This document shows, piece after piece, positions 16,366 to 25,527 of a stretch of DNA of 64,000 nucleotides; the stretch's first letter is position 1; each line of letters begins with the position of its first letter. The notes beneath the pieces are model-generated. The model saw only the letters and a program-made list of their open reading frames with translations. It searched no databases and was not told the origin of the DNA. The DNA lies in assembly GCA_029261815.1 (NCBI GenBank), contig JAJDAQ010000161.1, positions 1 through 64,000 on the forward strand, written 5' to 3'. A program made the translations under genes and the position numbers. Source of the DNA: Deltaproteobacteria bacterium (GTDB taxonomy: Bacteria; Myxococcota_A; UBA9160; UBA6930).

Positions 16366-17193
16366 TCAGTCGGCGTCGAACTCGCTGCCGTCGACCTGGC
16401 GGGTCGGTCGGCCATAGAGGCGGGCGGTCGCGGCACTCATGGCGTTGATGAGTCCGGTCCTCGGTACCGGCCAGAGGCCCCGGGCGGCGTTTCGATTCGC
16501 GGCGCCCGGAACAAAGTGAGGGCCCTCGCCGAGTGCAGAGAGGGCACCGCGTGCCACTTCGGCCGGGTCCATGGCGTCGTCAAATGCGTCGCTATGCGCC
16601 AGCTCGGTCTCTGTGCGCGTTGCGCCCGCCAGGACGTTCAAGACATCGACGCCATGGGCGGAGAATTCGTGCCAGAGACCTTCGGCCAGGATGTTGTCGA
16701 ACGCCTTGGTCGCTGCATAGGCGGCGACGCCGGCGCTTCCAGCGAGACTGGCCAATGACGACATGAGGATGAGGCCGCCGGACCCGCGCGCGCGAAGACG
16801 CTGTCCGAAGGCATGCGCAAAGCGCACGGGGCTCTCGCAGTTCCGCTGGACCAACGCGGCAGCGTCCTCGGGATTCGCTTCCAGGAAGTCGCGAGCGCCG
16901 CCCGCAGCGCCCGCGTTGTAGATGCATAGACCGACATCGAGGTCGGCCGTGCGCGTCGAGACCTCCGTGGCCGCTGTAGAGGCACAGAGATCGAGGGAGA
17001 TCGTGCGGGTTTCTACGCCGTGGCCGGCGGTCAGCTCTGCGGCCTTGGCAGCGAGCTTGTCCTCGTTGCGAGCGATCAGGACGAGGTGGATGCCTCGTTG
17101 CGCAAGCTCTTGCGCGAATGCCGCACCGATCCCATCGGAGCCACCGGCGATCACGGCCCAGGGCCCGAAGCGCGTGCCGAAGTCTGCGCTCAA
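16366..17193 (-). CDS. short-chain dehydrogenase/reductase (SDR)
   Basis: A 275-residue classical SDR. The nucleotide-binding glycine motif is GGSDGIG near residues 17-23. NAG appears as YNAGAAGG near 91-98, the catalytic Ser is in LMSSLASLAG, and YAATK supplies Tyr and Lys. The cofactor and substrate are unknown. It ends the MBL-DegT-SDR operon: its ATG overlaps the stop of the DegT gene by four bases, which implies translational coupling. The C-terminal part (PRTGLINAMSAATARLYGRP) is seen in many SDRs of lipid-degrading actinobacteria and deltaproteobacteria; this last remark is from memory of the family. Confidence 0.88.
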   Translation of the reverse strand: MSADFGTRFGPWAVIAGGSDGIGAAFAQELAQRGIHLVLIARNEDKLAAKAAELTAGHGVETRTISLDLCASTAATEVSTRTADLDVGLCIYNAGAAGGARDFLEANPEDAAALVQRNCESPVRFAHAFGQRLRARGSGGLILMSSLASLAGSAGVAAYAATKAFDNILAEGLWHEFSAHGVDVLNVLAGATRTETELAHSDAFDDAMDPAEVARGALSALGEGPHFVPGAANRNAARGLWPVPRTGLINAMSAATARLYGRPTRQVDGSEFDAD

Positions 17194-18446
17194 CTCGCTG
17201 GCGGCCCGGTGACGGTGATCTCGCCGTCCGCTGCGATGAAGTCATCGATCACCTGGTAGAGGTAGTCGCAGTCTTCTCGTGTCATCGTGGGATGGCAGGG
17301 CAACATGATTCCGTGCTCCATGATGTGGTCGGCGTTGCCAAGTCCGGCTTCATGGATGCGGTACTCGTGGCCCTTCATCATGGGGTGCCGAGTGATGTTT
17401 CCGGAGAAGATCACACGACTCATGATGCCACTGTCCTCGAGCTGCACCTGGAACTTGCGGCGACTCCAGCCTCTCTCGGGGCGAAGCTGCACCGGGTAGC
17501 AGAGCCAGGTGGTCTCGGTTTCGGGCAGGATGGTGGGCAGGAGGAACTTGTCCTCGTGCTGCGTCAGGAACTCCGTGTGCCAGGCGAAACGCTCTGCCCG
17601 AAGCCTCCAGAGTTCGTCGATCTTGTTCATCTGGCCGATGCCGAAGGCGGCACCGCACTCGTTCGGAATGAACCCGTAGGCATTCTCTTCGAAGATGAAC
17701 AACGCGTCGTACTCGACCCCATCGAGTGTCTCGAGGAATCGGCCATCGCTCTCGGCGGCCTTGGTGCCGTGCATGAACTTCTCGGAGGACCGACCCCAGG
17801 CGCGCAGGGCCAGCGCACGATCCAGGAAACGCTCGTCGTCGAAGAACACCATCCCGCCGTTTCCGAGCGCGGTGATGATGTGGAAGATCGAGAAGCTCGT
17901 GATCGAAATGTCGGCTCTCGTGGCGGTGTGTCGGCCGCGGAGTTTTCCGCCGAGTGTGTCGGCAGAGTCGTGGATGACGAAGAGGTCATGGCGGTCGGCG
18001 ATCTCGCGCACACGGTCCCAGTCGCAGATTCCGCCGATCAGATCCGGGACGAGAATCGCACGGGTATCGGTGCCGATCGCGGCCTCGATCTGGTCGACCA
18101 GGATTTGATAGTCGGACAATCCGACATCAACGAACACGGGCGTGCAGCCCACCTGGTAGATCGCGGCGACGTCCGACGAGAACGTCAGTGCCGGCGTGAT
18201 GACCTCGGAGCCGAGCGGGAGGTTGGCCAGCCGCATGGCCACGGTCAGCGCAGAGGATCCGGAGTTGACCATGACGCCGTGCGCTTTTCCCATGTAGGCG
18301 GCGACCCGGGCCTCGAACTCGGCGACGCGCGCACCGGGCACCAGGCCCATGGGGTCCTGAAGCTGGCCCATGACGAGGTCGATCTCGTCCTGGTCGAACA
18401 TGGCGCCGCCATAACGGACGATGCGGGGAGGGATGCGCTCAGGCAT
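17190..18446 (-). CDS. DegT/DnrJ-fold PLP protein with His in place of the catalytic Lys (RfbH/ColD-like)
   Basis: A 418-residue aminotransferase-fold protein. The PLP site includes NSGSSALTVAMRLA (about 61-74) and the ring-nitrogen Asp in IHDSAD (about 160). The residue that forms the PLP aldimine in DegT enzymes is Lys; here the motif reads SFSIFHIITALGNGG, with His near 189 at that position. The same swap is known in sugar 3-dehydratases such as ColD and RfbH (E1). The C-terminal segment VIFSGNITRHP also resembles RfbH. The four-Cys iron-sulfur motif of RfbH is absent. No sugar-nucleotide genes are nearby, so the substrate is open. It follows the MBL gene by 6 bases. Confidence 0.82.
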   Translation of the reverse strand: MPERIPPRIVRYGGAMFDQDEIDLVMGQLQDPMGLVPGARVAEFEARVAAYMGKAHGVMVNSGSSALTVAMRLANLPLGSEVITPALTFSSDVAAIYQVGCTPVFVDVGLSDYQILVDQIEAAIGTDTRAILVPDLIGGICDWDRVREIADRHDLFVIHDSADTLGGKLRGRHTATRADISITSFSIFHIITALGNGGMVFFDDERFLDRALALRAWGRSSEKFMHGTKAAESDGRFLETLDGVEYDALFIFEENAYGFIPNECGAAFGIGQMNKIDELWRLRAERFAWHTEFLTQHEDKFLLPTILPETETTWLCYPVQLRPERGWSRRKFQVQLEDSGIMSRVIFSGNITRHPMMKGHEYRIHEAGLGNADHIMEHGIMLPCHPTMTREDCDYLYQVIDDFIAADGEITVTGPPAS

Positions 18447-18452
18447 CAGCGA

Positions 18453-19394
18453 CTACTGATCTCGTGTGAGGCTGGTGTAGACGCGATTGACGAAACCGAG
18501 GGACTCGGACTCGGGACCGTAGACGGCGTCCAGGTCCGCCGTCGGCTTCGCAGCCACTGCCTCTTTAAGCGTCTTGCCATCTGCGATGAGCTTCGCGACC
18601 CGACCGCGGACGGTCTCGAGCATCTCGATGTATCGCCGAAGTGCGGCGTCGTCAGTGACGGGCCCGTGGCCCGGAATCACGATGGCGTCAGGCCGCAGTT
18701 CCGCGAGTACGGCCTTGCAGAAGGAGATCATGCCGTCGATCCCGCCGCCGCTGTCGGCGTCGATGAACGGATAGCCGCTGTTGTTGAATACATCGCCCAG
18801 ATGGACGGCGTTATGCGCGCGAAAAAACACCGCGGTGTCGCCCGCGGTATGCGCAGGTCCGTCATGCAGCAACTCGATCTCGCCGCCGTTGAAGTGCAGC
18901 TTCATCTGCTCGTCGTAGGTCACGGTGGGGCGGGCGTTCTCGGGGTACGCGGGCTGCTGGTAGCGGGCGGTCACGAGGTTGACGAGCCCCCCGGTCGCCA
19001 TCTTCTCGCCGGATTCGGATTGGGCGATGAGGATCGTGCCCGCCGGGCCAAACCCGAGGTTCCCCTCGGCGTGATCGAAGTGCCAATGCGTGTTGATCGC
19101 GAAATCGACCCGGCCGCCGCCGAGGCCCCCGATCGCGCGCTCGATCTTCTGCTGAAGCGCCGGAAACTGGTCATCGACGATCAGTACGCCGTCGTCGCCG
19201 ATCGAGACGGCAATGTTTCCGCCGGCGCCGAACAGTACGTGCAGCCCCTGGGCGACGGTCTCGGACGTGATCTCCGTCGCGTCAAGATCCCAGCCGAAGT
19301 TCTGGAGCAGGACGTCGAGATCGGTGATGACGTCGTCGGCGTGTGCGGGCGCGGCCAAGAGCAATAGGGACAGGGCGATGACTCGAAGCTTCAC
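18453..19394 (-). CDS. exported metallo-beta-lactamase-fold hydrolase
   Basis: A 313-residue protein with a signal peptide (MKLRV, a leucine-rich core, probable cleavage after AHA near residue 19). The MBL zinc motifs are intact: THWHFDHAEGN, PAHTAGDTAV, HLGDVFNN and VIPGHGPVTD. This resembles periplasmic quinoprotein-relay-like or SoxH-type MBL hydrolases. The exact substrate is unknown. The start is GTG at 19394, chosen because AGGAGG lies about six bases upstream and the signal peptide begins there; the open frame extending further upstream has no such site. It leads the MBL-DegT-SDR operon and diverges from the cytochrome gene at 19497. Confidence 0.85.
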   Translation of the reverse strand: MKLRVIALSLLLLAAPAHADDVITDLDVLLQNFGWDLDATEITSETVAQGLHVLFGAGGNIAVSIGDDGVLIVDDQFPALQQKIERAIGGLGGGRVDFAINTHWHFDHAEGNLGFGPAGTILIAQSESGEKMATGGLVNLVTARYQQPAYPENARPTVTYDEQMKLHFNGGEIELLHDGPAHTAGDTAVFFRAHNAVHLGDVFNNSGYPFIDADSGGGIDGMISFCKAVLAELRPDAIVIPGHGPVTDDAALRRYIEMLETVRGRVAKLIADGKTLKEAVAAKPTADLDAVYGPESESLGFVNRVYTSLTRDQ

Positions 19395-19496
19395 GGGATC
19401 CTCCTGAGTCGCCACGGGCGGCGCTCCTGGGCTTGGTAGCACCTCGCCGTTCCTGTTGCGTCGGGCAGAAATGCACTGGCGGGTTAGCATTCGCAG

Positions 19497-19835
19497 ATGC
19501 GTCGCCTCGCGCCGGTCTTCCTGCTGCTGTTCGCCCTTGTGTTGCGGGCGGAGACCGTGGCCGCGGACGTCCAGTTGACGTCGTTGCAGCAGCATCAATT
19601 CCAGCAGGTGTGTGCGCGGTGCCACGCGCGGCCCGATGCAGGGGCGCCGCTGGTGGGAGACGTTGCGGCCTGGAGCGAGCGAAACGCGCAGGGCTTCGAG
19701 GTCTTGCTGCGACACACGATCGATGGATGGCGCACCATGCCGCCGTTGGGCACGTGCGGCAGCTGTGGCGAAGTGGACCTTCGGGTCCTGGTCTCCTTGG
19801 TTTCCGGACTCTCCGACCCGGCGGGTGCCCCTTGA
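19497..19835 (+). CDS. small periplasmic c-type cytochrome
   Basis: A 112-residue protein with a signal peptide (MRRLAP then a leucine-rich core; cleavage near residue 23). There is one haem-binding CARCH motif at about 40-44. The likely axial Met is in MPPLGTCG, and an extra Cys pair (CGSC, about 85-88) follows it. This resembles monohaem cytochrome c5-like electron carriers, which have a similar C-terminal Cys pair. It is followed 13 bases later by a Tat-exported FAD oxidase gene, so it may take electrons from that enzyme, as cytochrome c does for some lactone dehydrogenases. That link is inference. Confidence 0.85.
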   Translation: MRRLAPVFLLLFALVLRAETVAADVQLTSLQQHQFQQVCARCHARPDAGAPLVGDVAAWSERNAQGFEVLLRHTIDGWRTMPPLGTCGSCGEVDLRVLVSLVSGLSDPAGAP

Positions 19836-19848
19836 TCTGGAACTCCCA

Positions 19849-21249
19849 ATGAAGTGGACCCGCAGGAGCTTCTTGCAGTCCGCCGCCGCGGGAGCCGCGC
19901 TCGCCACGTTGCCCGGGTGTGGCGACCCGACGCCGCCCCTCGCACAAGGCGGGCCCGGCTACGCCCCAGGAAGTGGCGCGCCCTTGCCTTGGCGAAACTG
20001 GGCCGGCACGGCCTGGTGCCAACCCGAGCAGCGCGCGGCGCCACAGTCCGAGAGTGAGGTCGTGGACTTGTTGGCGAGCGCGACCGCACCGGTTCGACCG
20101 GTCGGTGCCGGCCATTCCTTCAGTCCGCTGGTTCCTACCGATGGCACACTCTTCTCGCTGGATGGGCTGAATGGACTGGGAGAGGTGGACGACCGTGCCC
20201 TGACCGCCTGGGTCTGGGCCGGTACGCGGCTCGGGCCGCTCGGCCCGATGCTCGAGGCGCGCGGCCAGGCGATGCCCAATCTGCCGGACATCGACTACCA
20301 GGCGCTGGGCGGGGCGCTGGCGACATCGACGCACGGAACGGGAGCGGCGTTGGGATCCATCTCGGATGGCGTCGATGGGTTGGTGCTGGCCACGGCAACG
20401 GGCGAGCTCATCGAGTGTGATCGCTCCCGAAACGCCGCAGTATTTCATGCCGCGCGGTGCTCGTTAGGCGCGCTTGGTGTGGTGACGCGGGTGAAGCTTC
20501 GCAATCGACGGCCGTTCCGGGCACGAGAAACCACGCGCATGGTGCCGGTGGATGAATTGCTGGACGAGGCACCCGCGCGGGCGGCCGCCGTGCCGTTCTG
20601 GGAGTTCTACGCGTTCCCACACGCCTCGGTCGGCATGGAGATCGCGACCGTCGAAACGGATGCACCAGTGGAGATTCCAGAAGAGGAAGATCTCAACGCG
20701 CTGGGCGAGATGCGCGATCTTGCCGTGCGTCTGGTCCAGGCCGGACGGCCCGGCGTCGCCGTCCTCGACGCGATCCTGGGCGGTCTCCCTTCGAGTGAGC
20801 GAACCGACACGTCGCATCGCGTGCTGGCGCACACTCGCGTCGAGCGATTCCACGAGATGGAGTACACGGTCCCGGCTGAAGCGGGGCCCGCGTGCTTGCG
20901 CGAAATTCTCGACACGATCCGGGCCGAGAAGATTCCGATCATCTTCCCGATCGAGTTCCGCTACATCCGCCGCGATGATGCCTGGCTGTCGATGTTTTCG
21001 AATCGGGATGGGGCGTCGATCTCGATCCACCAGTTCCACGATCTCGACTACCGGCCGTACTTCGAGCGAATCGAGCCGATCTTCTGGAAGTACGACGGGC
21101 GGCCCCACTGGGGCAAGCTCCACACCCTGGACGCCAGCCGGCTCGCGACCCTCTACCCGCACTGGGGGGAATTCGAGGCCGTGCGCGAAGCGCTCGATCC
21201 GAGCGGGCGGATGCTGAACGCGCATCTACGCCAGGTCCTCGGCGCCTAG
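19849..21249 (+). CDS. Tat-exported FAD-linked oxidoreductase, sugar-1,4-lactone oxidase family
   Basis: A 466-residue protein. A twin-arginine signal (WTRRSFLQSAAAGAAL) ends near a possible lipobox (LPGC at 21-24). The FAD-binding PCMH-type domain follows, with PVGAGHSFSPL; the His in GHS is the usual covalent FAD site in this family. DIDYQALGGALATSTHGTG comes next, and the C-terminal ALO domain has IEFRYIRRDDAWLS and PHWGKLHTL. L-gulono- and D-arabinono-lactone oxidases and alditol oxidases share this layout. The substrate is unknown. The ATG at 19849 was chosen for the Tat signal; the frame is open upstream through the cytochrome gene. It is probably cotranscribed with the cytochrome. Confidence 0.88.
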   Translation: MKWTRRSFLQSAAAGAALATLPGCGDPTPPLAQGGPGYAPGSGAPLPWRNWAGTAWCQPEQRAAPQSESEVVDLLASATAPVRPVGAGHSFSPLVPTDGTLFSLDGLNGLGEVDDRALTAWVWAGTRLGPLGPMLEARGQAMPNLPDIDYQALGGALATSTHGTGAALGSISDGVDGLVLATATGELIECDRSRNAAVFHAARCSLGALGVVTRVKLRNRRPFRARETTRMVPVDELLDEAPARAAAVPFWEFYAFPHASVGMEIATVETDAPVEIPEEEDLNALGEMRDLAVRLVQAGRPGVAVLDAILGGLPSSERTDTSHRVLAHTRVERFHEMEYTVPAEAGPACLREILDTIRAEKIPIIFPIEFRYIRRDDAWLSMFSNRDGASISIHQFHDLDYRPYFERIEPIFWKYDGRPHWGKLHTLDASRLATLYPHWGEFEAVREALDPSGRMLNAHLRQVLGA

Positions 21250-21387
21250 AACCGCCCCCGGGCTCCCCGCCGCGCGCAACCGTTTCGATGGTTCAGGGCC
21301 CTTTATCGGCCGCAGCGTTTGGCCGAAGTATTCATCCACGTGCATTTCGCCGCGGACGCGCCCGTGGCCAGTGATGAATGGGAATCG

Positions 21388-22671
21388 ATGATGATCGAAC
21401 TGGACGCGGTGTCCCAGGTCCTCCTTCTGCTCATGTTCACTGCGGGGGGCGTGGTCCTGGGACGCATTCCGGGCCGAGCCGGCTTGCTGGGCAGGGTCGA
21501 GCGGGCGGAGAAGAATGCCGCCGCCGCTGAGAAGCTCTCGGTGGAGCATCAGCGTTCGAGCGAGAACATGTGGGAGCGCTGCCGCGAGTCGGACGAGCAG
21601 ATCCGCACCCTCCAGTTGTCGGTCGTCCAGATTCCGGAGATCGCCCAGCGTCTCTCCGGGGTGCGGGACCTCCGCGAGATCCCCGAGCATGCGCTCGATC
21701 TCTGCCAGGAAATCTTCGAGCCGTCGTACTCGATGTTCTATCGCGTGAACAAGGGCCAACTCGTGGCCGTGAGTCGGCGCGGCAGTTGCGAGTTCAACGT
21801 GGGGCATCAACTCGAGCCGGGTGAGGGACTGGTCGGCTGGACGGCGGTGAAGCAACTCCCGATCACGCCCGAAGACTGCGAACACGAGAATGCGGTCGTG
21901 AAGCAGCGCAACCTCGATCGTTGCATGCCCAGCCGCGGTTTCTCGCTGACGCTGCCGATCGTTGCCGGCGAACGAACCGTCGGCGTGATCTTGATGGGCC
22001 CATCGCCGCGGACGATGCCGCACGCGCGCGAGATCGGGCGCACCATCGCCATGATCACGGCCGTTGCGATTACCAGCACGCTCGTGCTGAAGAAAGAACA
22101 GTTGATGGCCAAGACCGATGGCCTCACCGGACTGCTGAACAAGACCAGCATCTATCAGCGCCTGGTCGACTTGATCTCGGCAGAGACGCCGCCGTCGAAG
22201 GTGTCGATCTTCCTGCTCGATATCGACCACTTCAAGAACTACAACGACACCAACGGTCACCTGCCCGGCGATGAGCTGTTGCAGGGGTTGGGTCGACTGC
22301 TGTCAGAGAACAGCCGGCAGAACGAACACATCGGTCGCTACGGCGGCGAGGAGTTTCTGCTGGTCCTCGAGGACGCGACCAAGGACGAGGCGCTGGCGGC
22401 GGCAGAGCGTATCCGGGAGATGGTCGAGACCACCGCGTTCGCCCACCGAGAACTTCAGCCGGGCGGCGCCGTGACGATCAGCGGGGGCGTCGCGACCTGG
22501 CCCCTCGACGCGGGGGACGTCGATTCGTTGATCCGTTCCGCCGACGAGGCGCTCTACGCCGCCAAGGGGGCTGGACGAAACCGCGTCGTCGTGTGCGATT
22601 CGTCCGGTTCCGGCTCGGAAGTCGCTGCAGAGGCGTTCGCCCTTGATGGAGAGCTCGAGAAGATCGAGTAG
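21388..22671 (+). CDS. GAF-GGDEF diguanylate cyclase
   Basis: A 427-residue protein. It has an N-terminal membrane segment (VSQVLLLLMFTAGGVVLG), a short coiled-coil-like stretch, and a GAF-like sensor region (about 85-240). The GGDEF domain starts near 250 (LMAKTDGLTGLLNKTSIYQRL). The active-site motif is GGEEF, so c-di-GMP synthesis is expected. A product-binding RxxD I-site was not evident. The ATG at 21388 was chosen because residues upstream look non-coding; GTG at 21364 and TTG at 21319 are in-frame alternatives. A PilZ protein, a possible c-di-GMP receptor, is encoded at the right edge of the window but is not linked to it. Confidence 0.88.
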   Translation: MMIELDAVSQVLLLLMFTAGGVVLGRIPGRAGLLGRVERAEKNAAAAEKLSVEHQRSSENMWERCRESDEQIRTLQLSVVQIPEIAQRLSGVRDLREIPEHALDLCQEIFEPSYSMFYRVNKGQLVAVSRRGSCEFNVGHQLEPGEGLVGWTAVKQLPITPEDCEHENAVVKQRNLDRCMPSRGFSLTLPIVAGERTVGVILMGPSPRTMPHAREIGRTIAMITAVAITSTLVLKKEQLMAKTDGLTGLLNKTSIYQRLVDLISAETPPSKVSIFLLDIDHFKNYNDTNGHLPGDELLQGLGRLLSENSRQNEHIGRYGGEEFLLVLEDATKDEALAAAERIREMVETTAFAHRELQPGGAVTISGGVATWPLDAGDVDSLIRSADEALYAAKGAGRNRVVVCDSSGSGSEVAAEAFALDGELEKIE

Positions 22672-22701
22672 CCCGGGGGGCGGCACACGGGGCTAACGTC
22701 C

Positions 22702-23175
22702 ATGCGGAGGACGCTGCCGGTGCCCGCACTTCGGTTCAACCACATGGAACTCACCCTCGCGAAGGGCGCGCTCGACGCCGCGACCCGCGAGGACATCAAG
22801 CGATTCTACGGCGACGTGTTCGAGATGGACGCGCTCGACGTGCCGATCCTCAAGCAGATCGGTCTGCTGCTGCGCACCGATGCAGAGACGAGCCAGTTCC
22901 TATTGCTGACCGAAGCGCAGGAGCCGATTCGTTCGCCCGGTTTCGATCACCTCGGGTTCCTCTACGAGACGCGTGCCGAGGTGGATCAGAAGCTCGCGCA
23001 AATCAAGGAATGGCAGGCCAGAGACGACCGAATCCAGATCAAGGAGTACGCGGACCTCGTGGCCGGTGAAACAACGGTCCACGCGTTCTACGTGCGGTTC
23101 CTGCTGCCGATCTGGTTCGACATCCAGTGCATCGAGAGCCCGGCGAGCGATGCGCCGCACTGGCAGTACACCTGA
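22702..23175 (+). CDS. VOC-fold (glyoxalase-like) protein
   Basis: A 157-residue protein that fits two beta-alpha-beta-beta-beta modules of the vicinal oxygen chelate fold. The first runs FNHMELT ... FYGDVFEMD ... LLLRTDAETSQFLLL. The second runs FDHLGFLYETRAEVDQKL ... VRFLLPIWFDIQCIE. His residues in NHMEL and FDHLGF occupy likely metal-ligand positions. Substrate and reaction are unknown; dioxygenase-like, lyase and resistance proteins all share this fold. The ATG at 22702 was used; GTG at 22720 is an alternative. The gene is followed by the second DUF3604 gene 82 bases downstream on the same strand. Confidence 0.7.
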   Translation: MRRTLPVPALRFNHMELTLAKGALDAATREDIKRFYGDVFEMDALDVPILKQIGLLLRTDAETSQFLLLTEAQEPIRSPGFDHLGFLYETRAEVDQKLAQIKEWQARDDRIQIKEYADLVAGETTVHAFYVRFLLPIWFDIQCIESPASDAPHWQYT

Positions 23176-23256
23176 CGCCGCTTCCGTGGAAACCCTCAAG
23201 AGTGGCCCGGGCATCCGAGCGGCAGTAGCTTCGCGCTCCGCTTGGAGGAGAGTGTC

Positions 23257-25527
23257 TTGAGTCGAGTCCTGGGAATTTCATTCGCAATCATCGTCGTGTT
23301 GCTGATCGCGCTGAACTGGATTGGTTCAGGCGGCCTCGGCGATCGTTGGGAAGAGGGCGAGCCCACCAACGTCCGGCTCCCCATCGCGAGCGTTGATGCG
23401 CGCGATGCCGGGCAACGTGAAGCCGCGGCCGCGGTCGGTGTCGCTCGACCGAAGCAGATCCTGTTCGGGGACCTCCATGTCCACACGACCTTCTCGCCGG
23501 ATGCGTTCGCGATGTCGCTGTCGATGACCGGGGGCGACGGCGCGCGGCCGATCTCCGATGCCTGCGACTATGCGCGCTATTGCGCCAACCTCGACTTCTG
23601 GAGCGTGAACGACCATGCGCTCGGGATCACGCCGTGGAAGTGGGAACAAACCGTCGATGCGATCCGACGTTGCGACGCGGTTTCGGGCGGTGGCGACGAT
23701 GCAGATCTGACGGCGTTCCTGGGCTGGGAATGGACGCAGATGGGCACGACGCCGGACAACCACTATGGCCACAAGAACGTGATCGTCCGAGGCCTGGACG
23801 AGGCCGACATTCCCGACCGCCCGGTGGCCGCCACGAGCCCCCAGGGCCTGGCCGAGGGAACGCCGGGTCGGACGTTGAGCGGTCTCCTCGGTGTCATCCG
23901 TCCGACCCAGGACATCTTTGACCTGTTGGAATTCAACGACGATCTCAATCAGTTCGCCGACTGTCCGCTCGGCGTACCGGTGCGTGAGCAGTCGCGCGGG
24001 TGCCGCGACTCCGTGGCGACCCCGGCCGAACTCTACTCACGGCTCGACGACTGGGGCTTCGAGAGCATGGTGATCCCACACGGCACGACCTGGGGCATGT
24101 ACACACCGTTGGGTTCGAGCTGGAACAAACAACTCGTCGGGGACATGCACGACCCGGCCCGACAGACATTGATCGAAGTGTTCTCGGGCCACGGAAACTC
24201 CGAGGAGTATCGGGCCTGGCGTGAGGTCGAGTTCACCGAAGAAGGCTCGGTCTGTCCGGCGCCCGAGGCCGGCTTCATGCCGAGTTGTTGGCGCGCGGGT
24301 GAGATCATCCGCGAACGCTGCAGCGCGGACGGTGAGTCCGCGGACGAATGCGAGGCGCGCGCGATTGCGGCGCGACAGAACTACGTCGACGCCGATGTCC
24401 CTGGGCACCTCACGGTCCACGCCACGAAGCCCGAAGACTGGCTCGAGTCCGGTCAGTGCACGGACTGCTTCCAGCCGAGCTTCAACTATCGGCCGAAGAG
24501 TTCGGTCCAGTACATCATGGCGATCCGGGACTTCGAAGATCCCGAGAACCCGCGTCGCTTCGATTTCGGCTTCATGGCCTCCAGTGACAACCACACGGCT
24601 CGGCCCGGGACCGGGTACAAGGAGTATGGGCGGCTGGAGATGACCGAGACGCGCCTGGGCGCGATCGGGGGCGCGATCGACGCGGGCAACACCGTGCCCA
24701 CCGAACCGAAATCCGAATCGGTTCCGTATGACCCGGCCGAATACGCCGGCCAGTTCTTCGCTACGCGCGAGGCCGAACGCGCCGGGTCGTTCTTCGTGAC
24801 CGGCGGCCTGATCGCCGTCCACGCGCAGGGTCGCGGCCGCGACGCCATCTGGGAAGCCATGGACCGCAAGGAGGTCTACGGCACGAGCGGGCCGCGCATG
24901 TTGCTCTGGTTCGATCTGTTGAATCCGCCGGGTTCCCGCGGCGGTACGGTCGCGATGGGCGGAGAGACCGCGCTGTCGAGCGCTCCGATCTTCCAGGTCC
25001 GTGCCGTCGGGTCGTTCGAACAGAAGCCCGGATGCCCGGCAGACACCTTGGATGCGTTACCCGGAGACCGCATTGCCCGGCTGTGCGGCGGCGAGTGCTA
25101 CTTCCCGGGCGATGCGCGGCGCGCGATCACCCGGGTCGAGATCGTACGCGTGCGACCGCAGGACTATGAGGGAGAACCGGTCGCCCCCTTGATCGAAGAC
25201 CCCTGGCGCGTGTTCGCATGCGACGGGGACCCCGCCGGGTGTGCGGTGACCTTCACCGATCCAGAATTCGAAACTGCCGGTCGCGACACGCTGTACTACG
25301 CGCGGGCCATCGAGGAAGAGTCGCTTGCAGTCGGCGCCGATCCGCTGTCGTGCACGCGCGACGCCACAGGCCAATGCATCGCCGTCGACGCGTGCAAGGA
25401 TCGGCCTGATTCCGACGACTGCCTTGCGCCGACCGAGGAGCGCGCCTGGTCCTCGCCAATCTTCATTGGCTATGCGCCCGCGGAAAATTCCTTTCCGTCC
25501 GGGGCAGTCGCTGCAGGAGCCCGTTGA
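23257..25527 (+). CDS. DUF3604 domain protein, membrane-anchored (paralog B)
   Basis: A 756-residue paralog of the protein at 3964-6144, with the same motif order: ILFGDLHVHTTFSPDAF, DFWSVNDHALG, FLGWEWTQMG, YGHKNVI, VIPHGTTWG, ASSDNHTARPG and YGTSGPRMLLWFDLLNPP. Instead of a lipobox it has an uncleaved hydrophobic N-terminal segment (residues 5-22). The start is TTG at 23257, set by a GGAGGAG site six bases upstream. The stop overlaps the ATG of the SCP2 gene. Cys-rich segments around the middle (QCTDCFQPSF) are shared with the other copy. The function is not established; the PHP-like histidines suggest metal-dependent chemistry. Confidence 0.85.
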   Translation: MSRVLGISFAIIVVLLIALNWIGSGGLGDRWEEGEPTNVRLPIASVDARDAGQREAAAAVGVARPKQILFGDLHVHTTFSPDAFAMSLSMTGGDGARPISDACDYARYCANLDFWSVNDHALGITPWKWEQTVDAIRRCDAVSGGGDDADLTAFLGWEWTQMGTTPDNHYGHKNVIVRGLDEADIPDRPVAATSPQGLAEGTPGRTLSGLLGVIRPTQDIFDLLEFNDDLNQFADCPLGVPVREQSRGCRDSVATPAELYSRLDDWGFESMVIPHGTTWGMYTPLGSSWNKQLVGDMHDPARQTLIEVFSGHGNSEEYRAWREVEFTEEGSVCPAPEAGFMPSCWRAGEIIRERCSADGESADECEARAIAARQNYVDADVPGHLTVHATKPEDWLESGQCTDCFQPSFNYRPKSSVQYIMAIRDFEDPENPRRFDFGFMASSDNHTARPGTGYKEYGRLEMTETRLGAIGGAIDAGNTVPTEPKSESVPYDPAEYAGQFFATREAERAGSFFVTGGLIAVHAQGRGRDAIWEAMDRKEVYGTSGPRMLLWFDLLNPPGSRGGTVAMGGETALSSAPIFQVRAVGSFEQKPGCPADTLDALPGDRIARLCGGECYFPGDARRAITRVEIVRVRPQDYEGEPVAPLIEDPWRVFACDGDPAGCAVTFTDPEFETAGRDTLYYARAIEEESLAVGADPLSCTRDATGQCIAVDACKDRPDSDDCLAPTEERAWSSPIFIGYAPAENSFPSGAVAAGAR

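Noticed and set aside
17118-19367. A 749-codon open frame on the plus strand opposite the MBL-DegT-SDR operon
   Set aside because: It runs antisense to three genes with intact motifs and has no recognisable domain. Long antisense frames are expected in GC-rich codons.
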